Origin: Silene latifolia
Lineage: Eukaryota; Streptophyta; Magnoliopsida; Caryophyllales; Caryophyllaceae
Reading direction: 5' to 3'
DNA length: 64,000 nt
Assembly (NCBI RefSeq): GCF_048544455.1
Contig: NC_133534.1
Coordinates: 37,324,217 to 37,388,216 of the forward strand
Shown here in pieces: positions 24,166 through 34,993 of this stretch (within the stretch, counting starts at the first letter, position 1; each line of letters starts with the position of its first letter). The translations under genes and the position numbers were made by a program. The notes below the pieces were generated by a model. It worked only from the letters and a program-made list of their open reading frames with translations. It was not told the DNA's origin and did no database searches.

Positions 24166-25654
24166 ACCTATCTTTGGTGTGATAGCATTTGTTGTTGTAA
24201 GAAAATTCTATCAAGTCCAACCTCTGCTCCCAGCTACCACCAAAATCCATCACACAAGCTCGCAACATATCCTCAAGGGTCTTGATTGTTCTCTCAGTCT
24301 GGCCATCTGTCGCAGGATGAAATGTTGTACTCATCTTCAAAGCTGTTCTCAACGATTCCTGCAACTCCTTCCAAAACCTCGATATAAACCTCGCATCTCT
24401 GTCAGACACTATGTCCTTAGGGACTCCATGTAACTTAAGCACGTTCTTTCGATAGGCCATAGCCAATTGTGCCTTAGTCCATGTATCTTTCATTGGAACA
24501 AAGTGAGCTGACTTGGTCAGACGATCCACTATCACCCAAATCATGTTGTTACCTTGTTGACTCTTAGGCAAACCCACAATGAAATCCATGGAAATGGATT
24601 CCCACTTCCACTCAGGCACCTCTAAAGACTGAATCTTACCTTGTGGTCTTCTCTGTTCCCCTTTTACTCTTTGGCATGTCAAACAACGGGACACAAACTC
24701 AGCTGTCTCTTTCTTCATCCCAGGCCACCAAAACGTTTTCTTCAAATCCTTGTATAGCTTGTCCCCACCTGGATGAAATGAATATGGTGTGCAATGCGCT
24801 TCTGTCATGATCGTCTTTTTCAACTCCTCATCATTAGGAACACACCACCTACCATCAAACCTCAAGCTACCATCTGTATGAATAGAAAACCGGGACACTG
24901 TCCCTTTCTCTACTCCAGCTCTCCACTCAACTATCTTAGGATCCAAAGCCTGCTTATCCCGAATGTCATCATAAAACTCCAGATGTACTGTCATATCACC
25001 CATGGCATCTCCTTTCTGCATCATGTGTATCCCAAAGCTCGCTACCTCATCCCTCAGCCTCATCAAAGATAGAGCTGTACACAAGGAATGTACACTCTTC
25101 CTACTCAAAGCATCAGCTACGACGTTGGCCTTCCCTTCATGGTAGATGATTTCCATGTCGTAGTCGCCAATCAACTCCATCCACCTCCTCTGCCTCATGT
25201 TCAACTCCTTCTGTGTGAAGATGTACTTAAGACTCTTGTGGTCAGAAAATACCTTAAAGATTGCTCCATAAAGGTAATGCCTCCAAATCTTGAGAGCAAA
25301 CACCACTGCACCCAACTCCAGATCATGAGTAGGGTAGTTCTCCTCATAAGGCTTCAACTGCCTAGAAGCATAGGCAATCACTTTACCATTCTGCATCAAC
25401 ACACATCCCAACCCATTCTTCGAGGCATCCGTATAAACCTCGAAATTCTCTCTCCCTTCAGGCAATGCGAGGACAGGAGTTGTGGCCAAACGCTCCTTTA
25501 ATGTTTGGAACGCCGTCTCACAACTCTCATCCCAACGAAACCTGTTCTCTTTCCTCATCAACGCTGTCATCGGTCTAGCTATCTTGGAGAAATCTTTCAC
25601 GAACCGTCTGTAGTATCCAGCTAAACCCAAGAAACTTCTAACCTCAAAGAACAT
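24152..25654 (-). pseudogene. RNase H and integrase of element F
   Basis: The longest open piece of F (500 codons). RNase H: VYTDASKNGLGCVLMQ, with the first Asp, LELGAVVFALKIWRHYLYG, SDHKSLKYIFTQ and HEGKANVVADALSRK. Integrase: HPGGDKLYKDLKKTFWWPGM and CLTCQRVK (H2C2 zinc region). The DDE core has WISMDFIVGLP-like, VIVDRLTKSAHFVP, SDRDARFISRFWKEL and TDGQTERTIKTLEDMLR. It begins after a frame change at 25654-25750 and joins the C-terminal piece after a frameshift near 24160. Confidence 0.9.
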
Positions 25655-25750
25655 TCTTCGGTGCTTCCCACTTTGTCACCGCCTCAATCTTCGCCGGATC
25701 TCTGACTACCCCATCCTTAGAGATTACATGCCCCGTAAAGGCAACTTTCT

Positions 25751-26515
25751 CTAACCGAACTCACACTTGGACAGCTTAGCATATAACTCATGATCCCTCA
25801 AAGTCTGCAACACGATCCTCAGATGCTCCTCATGCTCCTCCTTAGTCTTAGAGTAGACTAAGATGTCATCGATAAACACCACCACAAACTGGTCCAAGAA
25901 CTGTCTGAAGATTCTATTCATCAGATCCATAAACACTGCCGGCGCATTAGACAACCCAAACGGCATCACCACGTACTCATAATGGCCATACCTTGACGTG
26001 AAAGCTGTCTTCGGTATGTCCACCTCTCTAATCTTCACCTGATGGTACCCCGACCTCAAATCAATCTTAGAAAAGATGTTGCACCGCTCGGTGATCAAAC
26101 AGTCGTCTATCCTTGGCAAAGGATACTTGTTCTTTATTGTCACACGGTTCAGCTCCCTGTAATCTATGCACAGCCTCAAGCTCCCATCTTTCTTCTTCAC
26201 GAAAAGAACTGGTGCTCCCCAAGGCGATACACTTGGTCTAATGTATCCCTTCTCTATCAAATCATCCAACTGCTTCCAAAGTTCCTCCATCTCCTTAGGA
26301 CCCATACGGTACGGTGCCTTAGAGATTGGCCCCGTCCCTGTTTCAACTCTACGGTGAAATCTATCTCTCTTCGGTGGCAACCCCGGAATCTCCTCTGGAA
26401 AAACATCTGCAAACTCTCCCACCACTGGTATCTCGTCAACTGCCGGGCTCTCTATCCGGTCATCTCTCACATGGCACAAAATCAGAGGACATCCCTTCCT
26501 CAGATACGACTTCAA
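25751..26515 (-). pseudogene. Reverse transcriptase of element F
   Basis: RT core with [91 protein letters not shown] and the catalytic FIDDILVYS. These are the typical chromovirus RT blocks. The piece is separated by frameshifts from the protease piece (26512-26748) and from the RNase H. Confidence 0.9.
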
Positions 26516-27189
26516 GGTGACAATTTTGCAATCAACTTAACTTTGGGTTTGACTAGAAACCCACGGTAAGACACACTAACACCCTTTGGACCTCTTAAAG
26601 ACACTTTCTTTTGATGACAGTCTATCTTAGCTTTATACTTTCCTAACCAATCCATTCCAACTATCATCTCAAAACCGTTAAAAGGAAACTCTAGCAAGTC
26701 TACAGGGAAATCGACTTGCCCAACTATCAAAGATACATCTCTAAACAACCTCCCACACGATGAGACTCACCCGAAGGTATGAAAACTTGCTCACTAACGG
26801 GCTCATATACTCTCAAACCCAACTGTTTTACATGACTCGAAGACACAAACGATCGAGAAGCCCCGAATCAAACAAAACAAACGTAGGAATACCATTAACA
26901 AGGAATGTACCGGTGATAACGTGCGCATCCTCCTCACCGCCTTCTTCTCGATCATGAACAACTTGCCATCGGTCTTCCGCCCACCTCCCCGGACAAGATC
27001 TTGGCTGATGCGGTCGGCTTAGCACCCGACCCTTGATTGTTGTTGTTGTTCGCCGGTGTCTTCTGATAAGAATTACCGCCGTTGCGGTTGCCTCCACTGG
27101 TAACTCGACTTCCCGGTTTGGCCATGATCCGGCCGGTCATTTGTTGCTCGCGAAGCTCGCGCAGTCTCCGGAAAGATCCCGGTGCACTC
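26512..27189 (-). pseudogene. Protease region of element F
   Basis: Aspartic protease remnant: FLVNGIPTFVLFDSG near 26860 holds the active-site DSG, followed by a frame break. The C-terminal protease part has FEMIVGMDWLGKYKAKIDC and a conserved KVSLRGP block (26512-26748). Confidence 0.8.
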
Positions 27190-28110
27190 GTGCACTCATG
27201 TCTCTTGTGGCCTACGCCACCACAACCAAAGCAGTCACTCCCCAACTATTACTCACACTCCCACGGCCACGCCCAAAGGAAGCCCCAAAGACTAAACCCG
27301 GATCCGAGGAAGAAAATCCTTTGGGATCGATTGTGGTTGCCCTTCTTGTGATTCGATTGCCCACCACCCTCGCTCTCAGACTTCCTCTTCTCCCCACCTA
27401 ACCTCCCGAGCCATCTCCACCAACCTCTCGGCTCTTCCAGCCCTCTCATAAGCTTCCTTAACATCGGTAAGGATTCCCACGGGTAACTTATCCATAATCG
27501 TGGTAGTCAACCCTCTCTCAAACCTCAATGCTAGGTTCTCCTCACTCAAACCCATATCCTCAGCATACCTGGACTTCTCATTGAATGTCTCGTAGTACTC
27601 GCTCATCGACATCTCGTGATCATCTTAAACTTATCAAACTCTTCTCTCAACTTACTCCTCACATGCTCCCGCACGAACTCCTTCCTCACGGACCCCCCTA
27701 CGAAACTCCTCCCAAGGTATAGCAGGTAAGCCTTGGTTGGTGTATATCTCCTTAGCACTCACCTTCACTGAATCCCACCACTTGCCTGCTGCCTCCCTCA
27801 GATAGAACGCAGCCTGCTCCACTCTCATCTCATCAGGGCAATGAACCAAGTCTAAGATGTTCTCCATCTCTCTTAGCCAACTATCAAGCAGATTAGGTTC
27901 CCCAACCCCCTTGTATTCTTTCGGGTTAAACCTCGCAATGTAGAGGCTGATTTTTGAATGATCAACCTCTTTCTCCTTACTCTTATCCTTGTCCTCATTC
28001 ACTCTCTTCAGGGTCTCAGTAAGAGCATCCTGGTGCTCTAACATCTTAACGATGTCATCTGTGGTCATAAGCTCAGCTCTCGCGTACAAAGCAGTTCTCT
28101 TGGGCGGCAT
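27190..28110 (-). pseudogene. gag of element F
   Basis: Start ATG at 28110 (MPPKRTALYARAEL). Conserved capsid blocks: FNPKEYKGVGEPNLLDSWLREMENI, EQAAFYLREAAGKWWDSVK, then SEYYETFNEKSRYAEDM. A CX2CX4HX4C zinc knuckle (CFGCGGVGHKRHEC) lies near 27192-27233. A run of G near 27705 carries a frameshift and a second shift follows near 27620. The ATG is preceded at 8 bp by ttatatatag. Confidence 0.88.
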
Positions 28111-28189
28111 CTTGAAACTATATATAAGAAAGGGGTAAACATAAACACACGCACTCAACCTCAAAACATGAAGACACGATGCCCAGAAC

Positions 28190-28460
28190 CCACTCGATCG
28201 AGTTCCCAAACACGCTCGATCGAGTAACGGGCTACTCGATCGAGTGCCCCACGTACTCGATCGAGTACCCAAACCCGAACCAAACAGGCCTTCGATCTCT
28301 TACCTACTCGATCGAGTATCTAGGCTACTCGATCGAGTGACCCCCTACTCGATCGAGTACCCCTAGTTACTCGATCGAGTGCCCCAAAACTCGATTCTGG
28401 ACTCAAAATCGCCAAAAACCCACCCGATCGAGTCAGTCTCACTCGATCGAGTACCACTAA
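28190..28460. repeat. TCGATCGAG palindrome array in the leader of F
   Basis: About ten copies of ACTCGATCGAGT-type palindromes in 270 bp of the 5' leader, 80 bp upstream of the gag ATG in element orientation. Confidence 0.9.
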
Positions 28461-28902
28461 TACGTAAGAGCTACCCGCATATTACGTCATATACTAACAT
28501 GCTAAACTTTATAAAACCACATGATATCATAATAAATATGTTACGCATCTATTCTACTATCAACAAGATCAATTCATCATGCTATTAAAGCCACATTGTA
28601 AACATCCAACATGTTATTCCAACATCAAGTCTACACATATATTACTTTTCTTTCACATTCTCAACTTCTCCTTCAACATCCAACAATCACACACTTCATC
28701 ACATTGTTAACAAGTTAACCAAGCACACATATGACTCGACGAACACTTTCCCATGTGACCGGTTCAAAGTTGTAGGGCGACCCCCGCGACTTTAGGACGT
28801 CTCCCAAGCCTTTGCACTAGCTCCTACAACTTTTACCCCGGGTTCATTTTAATTGACTCCCTATGTTCATTAAGTTCATTGGTTACAGGTTTCAAGATCG
28901 TC
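28461..28902. other. 5' leader of element F
   Basis: AT-rich leader between array and PBS. No gene seen. Confidence 0.6.
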
Positions 28903-28914
28903 GCTCTGATACCA
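28903..28914 (-). other. Primer binding site of element F
   Basis: Minus-strand TGGTATCAGAGC, the standard PBS complementary to the 3' end of initiator tRNA-Met, 2 bp from the 5' LTR. Confidence 0.92.
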
Positions 28915-28916
28915 TT

Positions 28917-30240
28917 TGTAACACCCCCATACTCCAAGTGCCTTACCAGGACCACTCAGGTATGAGGACATCACCATCTCGGTCGCCCGAGGTATGATAA
29001 TCAAATAGACAAAACAGAAACAACGTTTATTGTAAATAGTTTAATGAATAAATACAATCCTCAAAACCAAACCAAAGTACGATACAATATTCTCAAATGA
29101 CTGTTCTAACTGAAATGTAAATAAACTAAGGCTACAGCGGAAGACTCCTATCATCTGTCGTGGCATCCCAGCTATCCCAGTACTCATCTCAATACCTGCT
29201 CAATATCTGCTCACCATCCCCGAATGGATCACCGCAGGTTTACAAAATAACACCGGGGTCAGTACTAATCACACAATCAATACAGATAACAGTAGTAAGA
29301 TAAACAGACAGCTGAACTGTCACACACACACACACACACCACCAACTCCCAACATCTCAACACCGATCGTCCATGGACTGGACCATTACGCGATGGGGGA
29401 CGCAGCCGTTCCCACCTAAGCCCCGCTCATCATACGAGCGATAACCCTGTCCATTAATGTGCACATCCCCTTCCGTGGCGGGTTCCACGAAGGGCGAAAC
29501 TAGGGCGTGAAGTCACTCCCGCAAGTGACCCCACTCAGCCGAGAACGCATCTCGAGAACCACAGACAACCAATCACAATCACAATCACCATATCAACAAC
29601 TAACTACAGCACATCACCAATATCCCATCATGGGACTAATACTGAGTAGGAAATCCTACCTGGAAAGCACAACAAGCAGACGGTATCTACAGCTGTATCA
29701 AAACGCCTCTTCTACGAATCCTCCTCCTATCATATAGCACATAAAGACTACACATCACAAACTACTCATAAAAACCCCCAAACCCTAATTTAGGGTTTAA
29801 CCAAACTTAGCAAAACATTATAAAAATTGTATTAAAAGCTTACCCTCGACGCAAGGAACTCAACGATACGAACTATGACACGAACTGACCGTCGGAACTC
29901 CGGGAATTGCTAAGAATGCGATTAGGAAGATGAAGTGGCTGCTTTCTTTCTTAAACAGGGTTTTAGGTTTTGTAAAAGTGATTTAAAACAATGACGATTA
30001 TGTTTAAATACCTTAATCGCGTAATTAACAAAACCCGAGAAAAACTCCCCGTAAACCGGACACTCGATCGAGTACCCCAAGGTACTCGATCGAGTACCCC
30101 CTTACTCGATCGAGTACCCCAGCTACTCGATCGAGTACCCAACAGGTCAGAAACTATTTTATTTCGCCACTTGCCCTTACTCGACAGAGTAAGGGCTACT
30201 CGATAGAGTACCCCAAGACATATAAATACGGAGTATTACA
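28917..30240 (-). repeat. Upstream (5') LTR of element F
   Basis: 1324 bp, beginning TGTAACACCC and ending AGTATTACA on the plus strand. Differs from the other LTR by scattered substitutions, a variable stretch before the (CA)n run at about 29321-29338 and one additional palindrome unit. Confidence 0.92.
30061..30211. repeat. TCGATCGAG palindrome array in 5' LTR F
   Basis: Four clean ACTCGATCGAGT units plus two degenerate ones; one 20-bp unit (cttactcgatcgagtacccc) more than in the other LTR. Confidence 0.9.
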
Positions 30241-30685
30241 CTGGCAGGGTTCTTATACTCAAGCCTTAGTTACCCCTTATTTTGAAATTATATTTTGGGC
30301 CTCCTTCCCATTGATGCTTTCCTTTAGGGTCCCACACCCTAGTACAGTCCTTATATATCTTTTAGGTCTTATCCTTTAGCTCCTACGCTTATCCTTTAGC
30401 TCTTACGCTTACCCTTAGCTCCTATGAACCCTCGGAAACGTCTCTCAAGAAGTTTCAGGTATGGTCTCTTTTTATGGCTGGCGAGCCTCCTTACGTAGTC
30501 TAATGGACTTTAAACGAACCTCCCCGATAGTCGACAGACTCTAAAATGTTCCCGACGACAGGTCCTTGGCTCAGACCCCTTGAGCCGCCTCGCGTCGCCA
30601 TAGTCGTCAGGTTGTAATCTTCGATTAACCTGATGGCTATACTTTGACTTTCGCCTTGTCCAAGCCTCAGTCAAAGTGGAGGCTC
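30241..30685 (+). other. 3' non-coding end of element D
   Basis: Begins with the F target duplication CTGGC. Contains a tandem ttatcctttagctcctacg repeat (30366-30425) and a purine-rich aaagtggagg (30673-30682), the probable PPT of D. Confidence 0.65.
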
Positions 30686-31107
30686 TATAGATACCTCATT
30701 TTTGCACCTCCCGCAAACCACCCGGTGATGATTGGGCCGCATCTTTAGTACGCGGAACGATTTGTGACAGTTCGTAAGTTTATCGTCAAGTGATTGCTCA
30801 AACACTGATGTCTACCTCTTAATTGTCATCTACGCGCCGATACGGTCGTTTTGACAGTAATTAGAGTACATTTGGAGTCCGGGCCTAAAACCGTCTTCAT
30901 TTTCTAATAACCGCTAAATCCCGAGTCAGAATGTTCTGGAATGTTCCGGATATTTCTATTCCATATTTTATAAATCTTTCACAATCTTTTATTCTTTGGT
31001 AAAGTATTTCTCGTAATATTCACACAAAATATTAAGGAAAATAAGATTATCCCGTCATTCCATAAACCAAACACGGAAATCCTTCTTCCGCAGAAGGAAA
31101 CCACCTG

Positions 31108-31170
31108 GGAACAAACGCAGCAGATGTTGCGCCTCTTCCAAGAGACCCAGTGACTGCTGCGCCTCTTCCT
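31108..31170 (+). repeat. Tat motif copy a in 3' LTR of D
   Basis: Counterpart of 5891-5953; ends about 95 bp upstream of TATAAATAGG at 31265-31274. Confidence 0.8.
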
Positions 31171-31264
31171 AGGTCCTTTTCTGCGTATTTTTCGTATCTT
31201 TTCATATCTTTCCGAGATTCACTTCCAAAGTCTCTCCGAAAACCCTATTCCTTCACGTGATTAG

Positions 31265-31274
31265 TATAAATAGG
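31265..31274 (+). promoter_or_regulatory. TATA box of 3' LTR D
   Basis: TATAAATAGG, same position as in the 5' LTR. Confidence 0.65.
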
Positions 31275-31717
31275 AGCCTTCGCTCCTCATATTTATCACG
31301 CGAGTGTCCGCCCTTTTCATCTCCCTTTGCATTCTAGACCTTTGTTCTTACTTTTTGGCGTCTACGTGCTTGAACTTTCGACCACGTAAGCTCGGATCTT
31401 TCTGAGTACCAGCCTCGTTTTGCATGACTGGCCAATTTGACCAACTCCACAATAATCAACTTAATTAATCTTAATCGTTTTCCTCTTACGAGGGCACTTT
31501 CGTTACATTCGAGTCGAGCATCACTAATCGTAAACTTAGTTCATCTCGTTTCGTCAAACATGTAAGTCTGAGGGTGTAAATCTCTCTTCTATTTATTGTT
31601 ATTTACTTTTTGTATCATTAATGTAAGGTTTATGTCGAAAATACTTCTTAAAACCGATTTATAAAACCATGCTTTAAAACCCTTTTTACGGATTACCAGA
31701 AGATGACCGTCGAGAAA

Positions 31718-31773
31718 GGACGCAGCAACTGTTGCGCCTCTTCGAAGGGACGCAGCACATGCTGCACCTCTTC
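31718..31773 (+). repeat. Tat motif copy b in 3' LTR of D
   Basis: Counterpart of 6501-6555; keeps gacgcagcaactgttgcg where the 5' copy reads ctgatgcg. Confidence 0.78.
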
Positions 31774-32308
31774 GTGAGGTTGCCGCAGTTCCATCTTCCT
31801 TTCTTCTTCCTTCGTCCTCTGTCAATTCGTCGTTCATTATTTGTCTTCGTTTGTTCTTCAATTCCTTGACATAATATCACAATAATTTCACATGTATATT
31901 GTTTATCATCATTAATATGTATAATTCATCGTTAAATCCCGACTTAAATCCCAAGTAATCCAATATTTGCGGGTTTTTGTCATTAAAATCAATCCGGGTT
32001 GTAGAGATTCGATTCTTTCATATTGAGTTTCTGGAATTCGACCTTTGATATATTTCCATCTGTCTATTCGTCATTAATTTGTCATATTTAACCTATTTAG
32101 TTCATCTATGTCACTAATCAATCTTTCATTCATGTAATTAATTCGTTTGCATTCGTTTCATCGATGTTTTATTACTTTTATGACCCATTCGCATGTAATT
32201 AACACATTAAATCACTTTCATCCGAGTTGAATATCATAATTAATCCTTAAATTCACCAATTAACATTAACGATTTGCAATTCCGGCTTCACAGCCAGAAC
32301 TCACCCTT

Positions 32309-32370
32309 GGAACAGACGCAGCAACTGCTGCGCCTCTTCCAGAGGGCGCAGCTCTGCTGCGCCTGTTCCA
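32309..32370 (+). repeat. Tat motif copy c in 3' LTR of D
   Basis: Counterpart of 7091-7152. Confidence 0.78.
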
Positions 32371-33072
32371 GGTTGATTTCTGTCTCTGAACTTCCTTTCT
32401 ACCTTGGCCTAGTTTAATTAGCTTACGTATTTAATTAACTAGTAATCGTATTATCGCCTAATTCATGTTCGCTTATTCGTTTATTTTGTTCTTTCTCAAA
32501 TTATCCGTTTTGGAAATATTTTCGACATAAATCAATTGAATCCATTGTAATTATTGTAATTTTCATTATTGTATTTTATTGTATTTCTTTTATTGTATCA
32601 TTTGTATGCCTTCACATATAATTGAGCTTAAATCCCTACTTTGACATTTATTGTATGCTAAATTAATTGTTCACCGACTTAGTCTAAATTCTCACATGTT
32701 AGGATTAAAACTTGGATGTTGCATTGCATGAATATAATCGACGATATATCGAGTATAGATAATTTCCCTAATCATTAGTAGAGGCCTCTATCGAGGCGGG
32801 CGGGATTAGGTGTTCGATCAAAAGAGCTTCCTAATACATACCCTCACCCCTTACTCCAGATCTCTGTGAACATCCGTGTTTATTGGCATCCACGAGAGTC
32901 ATTCTAGACATAGAATGCTAAGGGTAATGAGTTCTTGGTGTTCATGTCACTACTTTGTATCTTGACATGACACGAGGTATTCGAACGGTTTCCAATTTTC
33001 CACAATAAATTGGTGGCGACTCCACAAATGCAAACGCTTGTTCCCAAGCGCCCCCGTGGCCCCATGTCCACA

Positions 33073-33296
33073 CATTTTAGTTTCCTTTCCCTCTGCTTAA
33101 TTTCTCTTATCTCTATTTCTCTTGCCTTAATGTCGTTAATTTAGTCAAAACAATTCAAAACCCTGATTGTGACCGTAGAGAGACCGAGTAGACAAGTAGA
33201 TAGTGACCGCCTCCCTGTGGAGATCGACCCGACTTCCCTAGCTATATTAGTTAGAGCCAGTTGGTTATTTTTGATAGGTATACGACTAGCATGTCA
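33073..33296 (+). repeat. 3' LTR of element A, second part
   Basis: Resumes with attttagtttcc and ends ATGTCA. The stretch ccctgtggagatcgacccgact matches the LTR end of element B (ccctgtggattcgatcccgact). Next sequence is element E; a target duplication would begin AGAGG. Confidence 0.75.
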
Positions 33297-33362
33297 AGAG
33301 GTTTGAGGTGTCAGGAGAAAACACAACTTGGAAGGGACAATTCAAGGGGGGAATCCTGAGAA

Positions 33363-33398
33363 CAGCCCCAAAGAGGCGCGAGCTAATTGGTGATAGAA
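33363..33398. repeat. E-type motif upstream of the antisense ORF of E
   Basis: cagccccaaagaggcgcg followed by agctaattggtgat, matching the LTR motif agaggcgcgagcc.attggcgat at 44829. It lies 44 bp upstream of CATAAATAGG (33442). Confidence 0.78.
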
Positions 33399-33441
33399 GC
33401 CAGCTCTCCCTTTTTTTGAAAAAAACGCACTTATTGTTTTG

Positions 33442-33451
33442 CATAAATAGG
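33442..33451 (+). promoter_or_regulatory. TATA-like box of the antisense ORF of E
   Basis: CATAAATAGG, 86 bp upstream of the ATG at 33537. Spacing is like that before antisense ORF 1 of D. Confidence 0.6.
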
Positions 33452-33536
33452 GATTTTTGTGCTTCATTGTTTTATCATCCGAAACACAAAAAACATCCCT
33501 ACAAAAAAACCTTCTTCTTCTTCCACAAAATTATTC

Positions 33537-34993
33537 ATGGATGCCTTTGAAAATGCGTTGCGACAATGGTGTCGGGATTTGTCGCCTCCCGAGAAGTATC
33601 AACTCATTTGCTTGGGAGTTGGTCAATTGTTGGTGCTTCGTCAAATCAAGGTGCAACCCTCATTTCTTGAAGCATGTTCTCGGTTTTGGGATTCGAAACA
33701 TCATGTTTTCGTTTTCCCGAAAGGCAAAATTTGTCCTCTTGCCGAGGAAGTAGGAGCCATTGGTGGGTGCCGGGTTGTGTTCCGGTACTTCCCTCGACTC
33801 GGTTGTGTTATAAGGAGAAATTCAGTTCGATGTTGGGTTTGTCAACAAGTCAAGTCAACTTTCTCCTTGCTTCTCGTGGTGTGGATATGTTGGCTCTTAT
33901 CAACATTTTTTCAAACTGATTGGATGCCAATGTTTCGGAGGTGGCTAGGAGGAGGGCTCTTGCCTTTTACCTTGTCCATGCATACCTCTTTGTTGATGCT
34001 TTGAAGAAGGAGGGGCCAAAATGCTATGGAAGCATGACCGTTGTACATGTAGTCGAGCAAATGGAGCATGGTAGAGATCTATCATGGTTGGTGCTTAGCG
34101 AGATCATCCAAGCTTTGGACAAGAAGGGTTCGTGTGGAGACGCTCCCTCGTTCGGATCTCCAAGGATCCTCCAAGTGTGGCTATTGGAGAGGCTAAGGTA
34201 TGTAGAACCTCCGGTTGATTCTTCTTCTTATTCTTTCTGTCACCTTACCATGAGGAAGAAGTTGTACTCGGATAGCTTTGCTTCCACCGAGGCCTATTGG
34301 GCCGCAAGATTGGCAGAGGAGGGTGGTCCTCATATCCATTGGGTGGTGCCATGGTGGCACTTGAGGTCCTTCACGGGATTGCCCGTTTCAGGTGTTAGTC
34401 CACGTTCTTTGATGGTGGTGGGGTTGAAGGTTGCTTCCTTCATTTATCCCGAAAGGCTCATGAGGCAAAGGGGGTGTCAACAAAAGGTGTCCGCTCAAGA
34501 TACCCTTGTTCAAGAGAACGTTTTTCAAAACTCTGAGCTCGTGGAGGTCTTCGAAAGGTGGTGGGCCACTCGGCAGCTTTGGGAGGTACCAAACCCCATT
34601 GCCACGACATGGGTGACTCCCGCTTATGTCAAGTGGTCAAGAGCCCAATCCTTGGAGGAAAGGTCCAAGTCTCGTAAGGACGAGGTTGTGGACTTGAAGT
34701 ATAGAGAGGTTGGCAAGGCCAAGTGTGACTTCTTTGAGGACTATGTTGATGGAGCTAGCCCGGATGTGATGAGGCCACCAAAGAGGAGAAGCTCGGTTCC
34801 CAAAGATATAGTGGGCCGTGTATGGTCTCGTTTTAGATCGAGCATGGGGTCTTGCAAGAGACCGAAAGCCATCGCCGTTGTAGATCCATTGAGGATCCGT
34901 TCCGAATGGGAGGTCCATGCTAGGCAAGCCAACAAGAAGAACAAGGGGAAGATGTACCCCGAGGGAAAAGGCAAAGGTAGAATGGAAGAATGA
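33537..34993 (+). pseudogene. Antisense accessory ORF of element E
   Basis: Start ATG at 33537 (MDAFENAL), stop at 34991-34993. Homologous by eye to antisense ORF 1 of D (FWDSKHHVFVFPKGKICP, ARRRALAFYLVHAYLF, IHWVVPWWHLRS, PERLMRQ, basic lysine-rich tail ending GRMEE). Function unknown; the family is of the transposon-associated kind (DUF7745-like is a guess). Two breaks: a -1 frame change right after AIGG (33765), at the same codon as in D, and a TGA at 33917-33919; from 33920 it is open for 357 codons. There is no intron where D has one (ILQ/VWL). The basic tail suggests nuclear or nucleic-acid association (inference). Confidence 0.78.

Larger units (their letters stand above)
22002..30240 (-). 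mobile_element. Element F: Tekay/Del-type chromovirus inserted in D
   Basis: LTRs at 22002-23308 and 28917-30240; minus-strand element with PBS at 28903-28914 and PPT at 23309-23322. Genes run gag, protease, RT, RNase H, integrase and a C-terminal chromodomain-like segment. Flanks CCGGC (21997-22001) and CTGGC (30241-30245) are a target duplication with one C-to-T change. In the first 345 bp the LTRs differ at about four positions. Several frameshifts and a stop break the polyprotein, so it is inactive in cis. Confidence 0.93.
5469..33072 (+). mobile_element. Element D: Tat-type Ty3/gypsy retrotransposon with two antisense genes
   Basis: Two LTRs (5469-7852 and 30686-33072), PBS at 7856, gag-pro, then RT, RNase H, a second RNase H and integrase on the plus strand. 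Two genes follow on the minus strand (15946-17448 and 18381-21313). Double RNase H and extra ORFs between pol and the 3' LTR are established features of the Tat lineage. Without nested element F (22002-30240) D is about 19.4 kb, within the size range of large Ogre-like elements. The flanking 5-mers CATCC and CATTT may be a decayed target duplication. All its genes carry stops or frameshifts. Confidence 0.9.
30686..33072 (+). repeat. 3' LTR of element D
   Basis: 2387 bp, nearly identical to 5469-7852, ending GTCCACA. Its first bases are TATAGATACC where the 5' LTR has TGTAGATACC, so the terminal TG is mutated. It contains the same three motif copies and TATA box. Confidence 0.92.
1..33296 (+). 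mobile_element. LTR retrotransposon A, 3' part, interrupted by element D
   Basis: Seen: a long internal region ends in a purine-rich tract and an LTR starting TGATACGTGC at 4388. The LTR is cut at 5468 by element D and resumes at 33073, ending ATGTCA at 33296. The join is supported by element B, whose LTR keeps a similar uninterrupted sequence around 52575 (gacatcctagtcttt). The 5' LTR, PBS and pol are not in the window, so the lineage is unknown; layout and PPT resemble Athila-like Ty3/gypsy elements (inference). The sequence right of 33296 belongs to element E, so A appears to be inserted in E. Confidence 0.75.

Noticed and set aside
26042..26569. Plus-strand ORF of 175 codons
   Set aside because: Antisense shadow of the F reverse transcriptase; no domain.
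28118..28130. Internal promoter ttatatatag before F gag
   Set aside because: Only 8 bp from the ATG, too close for a normal start site to yield the full gag.
28903..28914. tRNA gene end (gctctgatacca)
   Set aside because: Only 12 nt match and they sit exactly at the LTR edge; this is a primer binding site.
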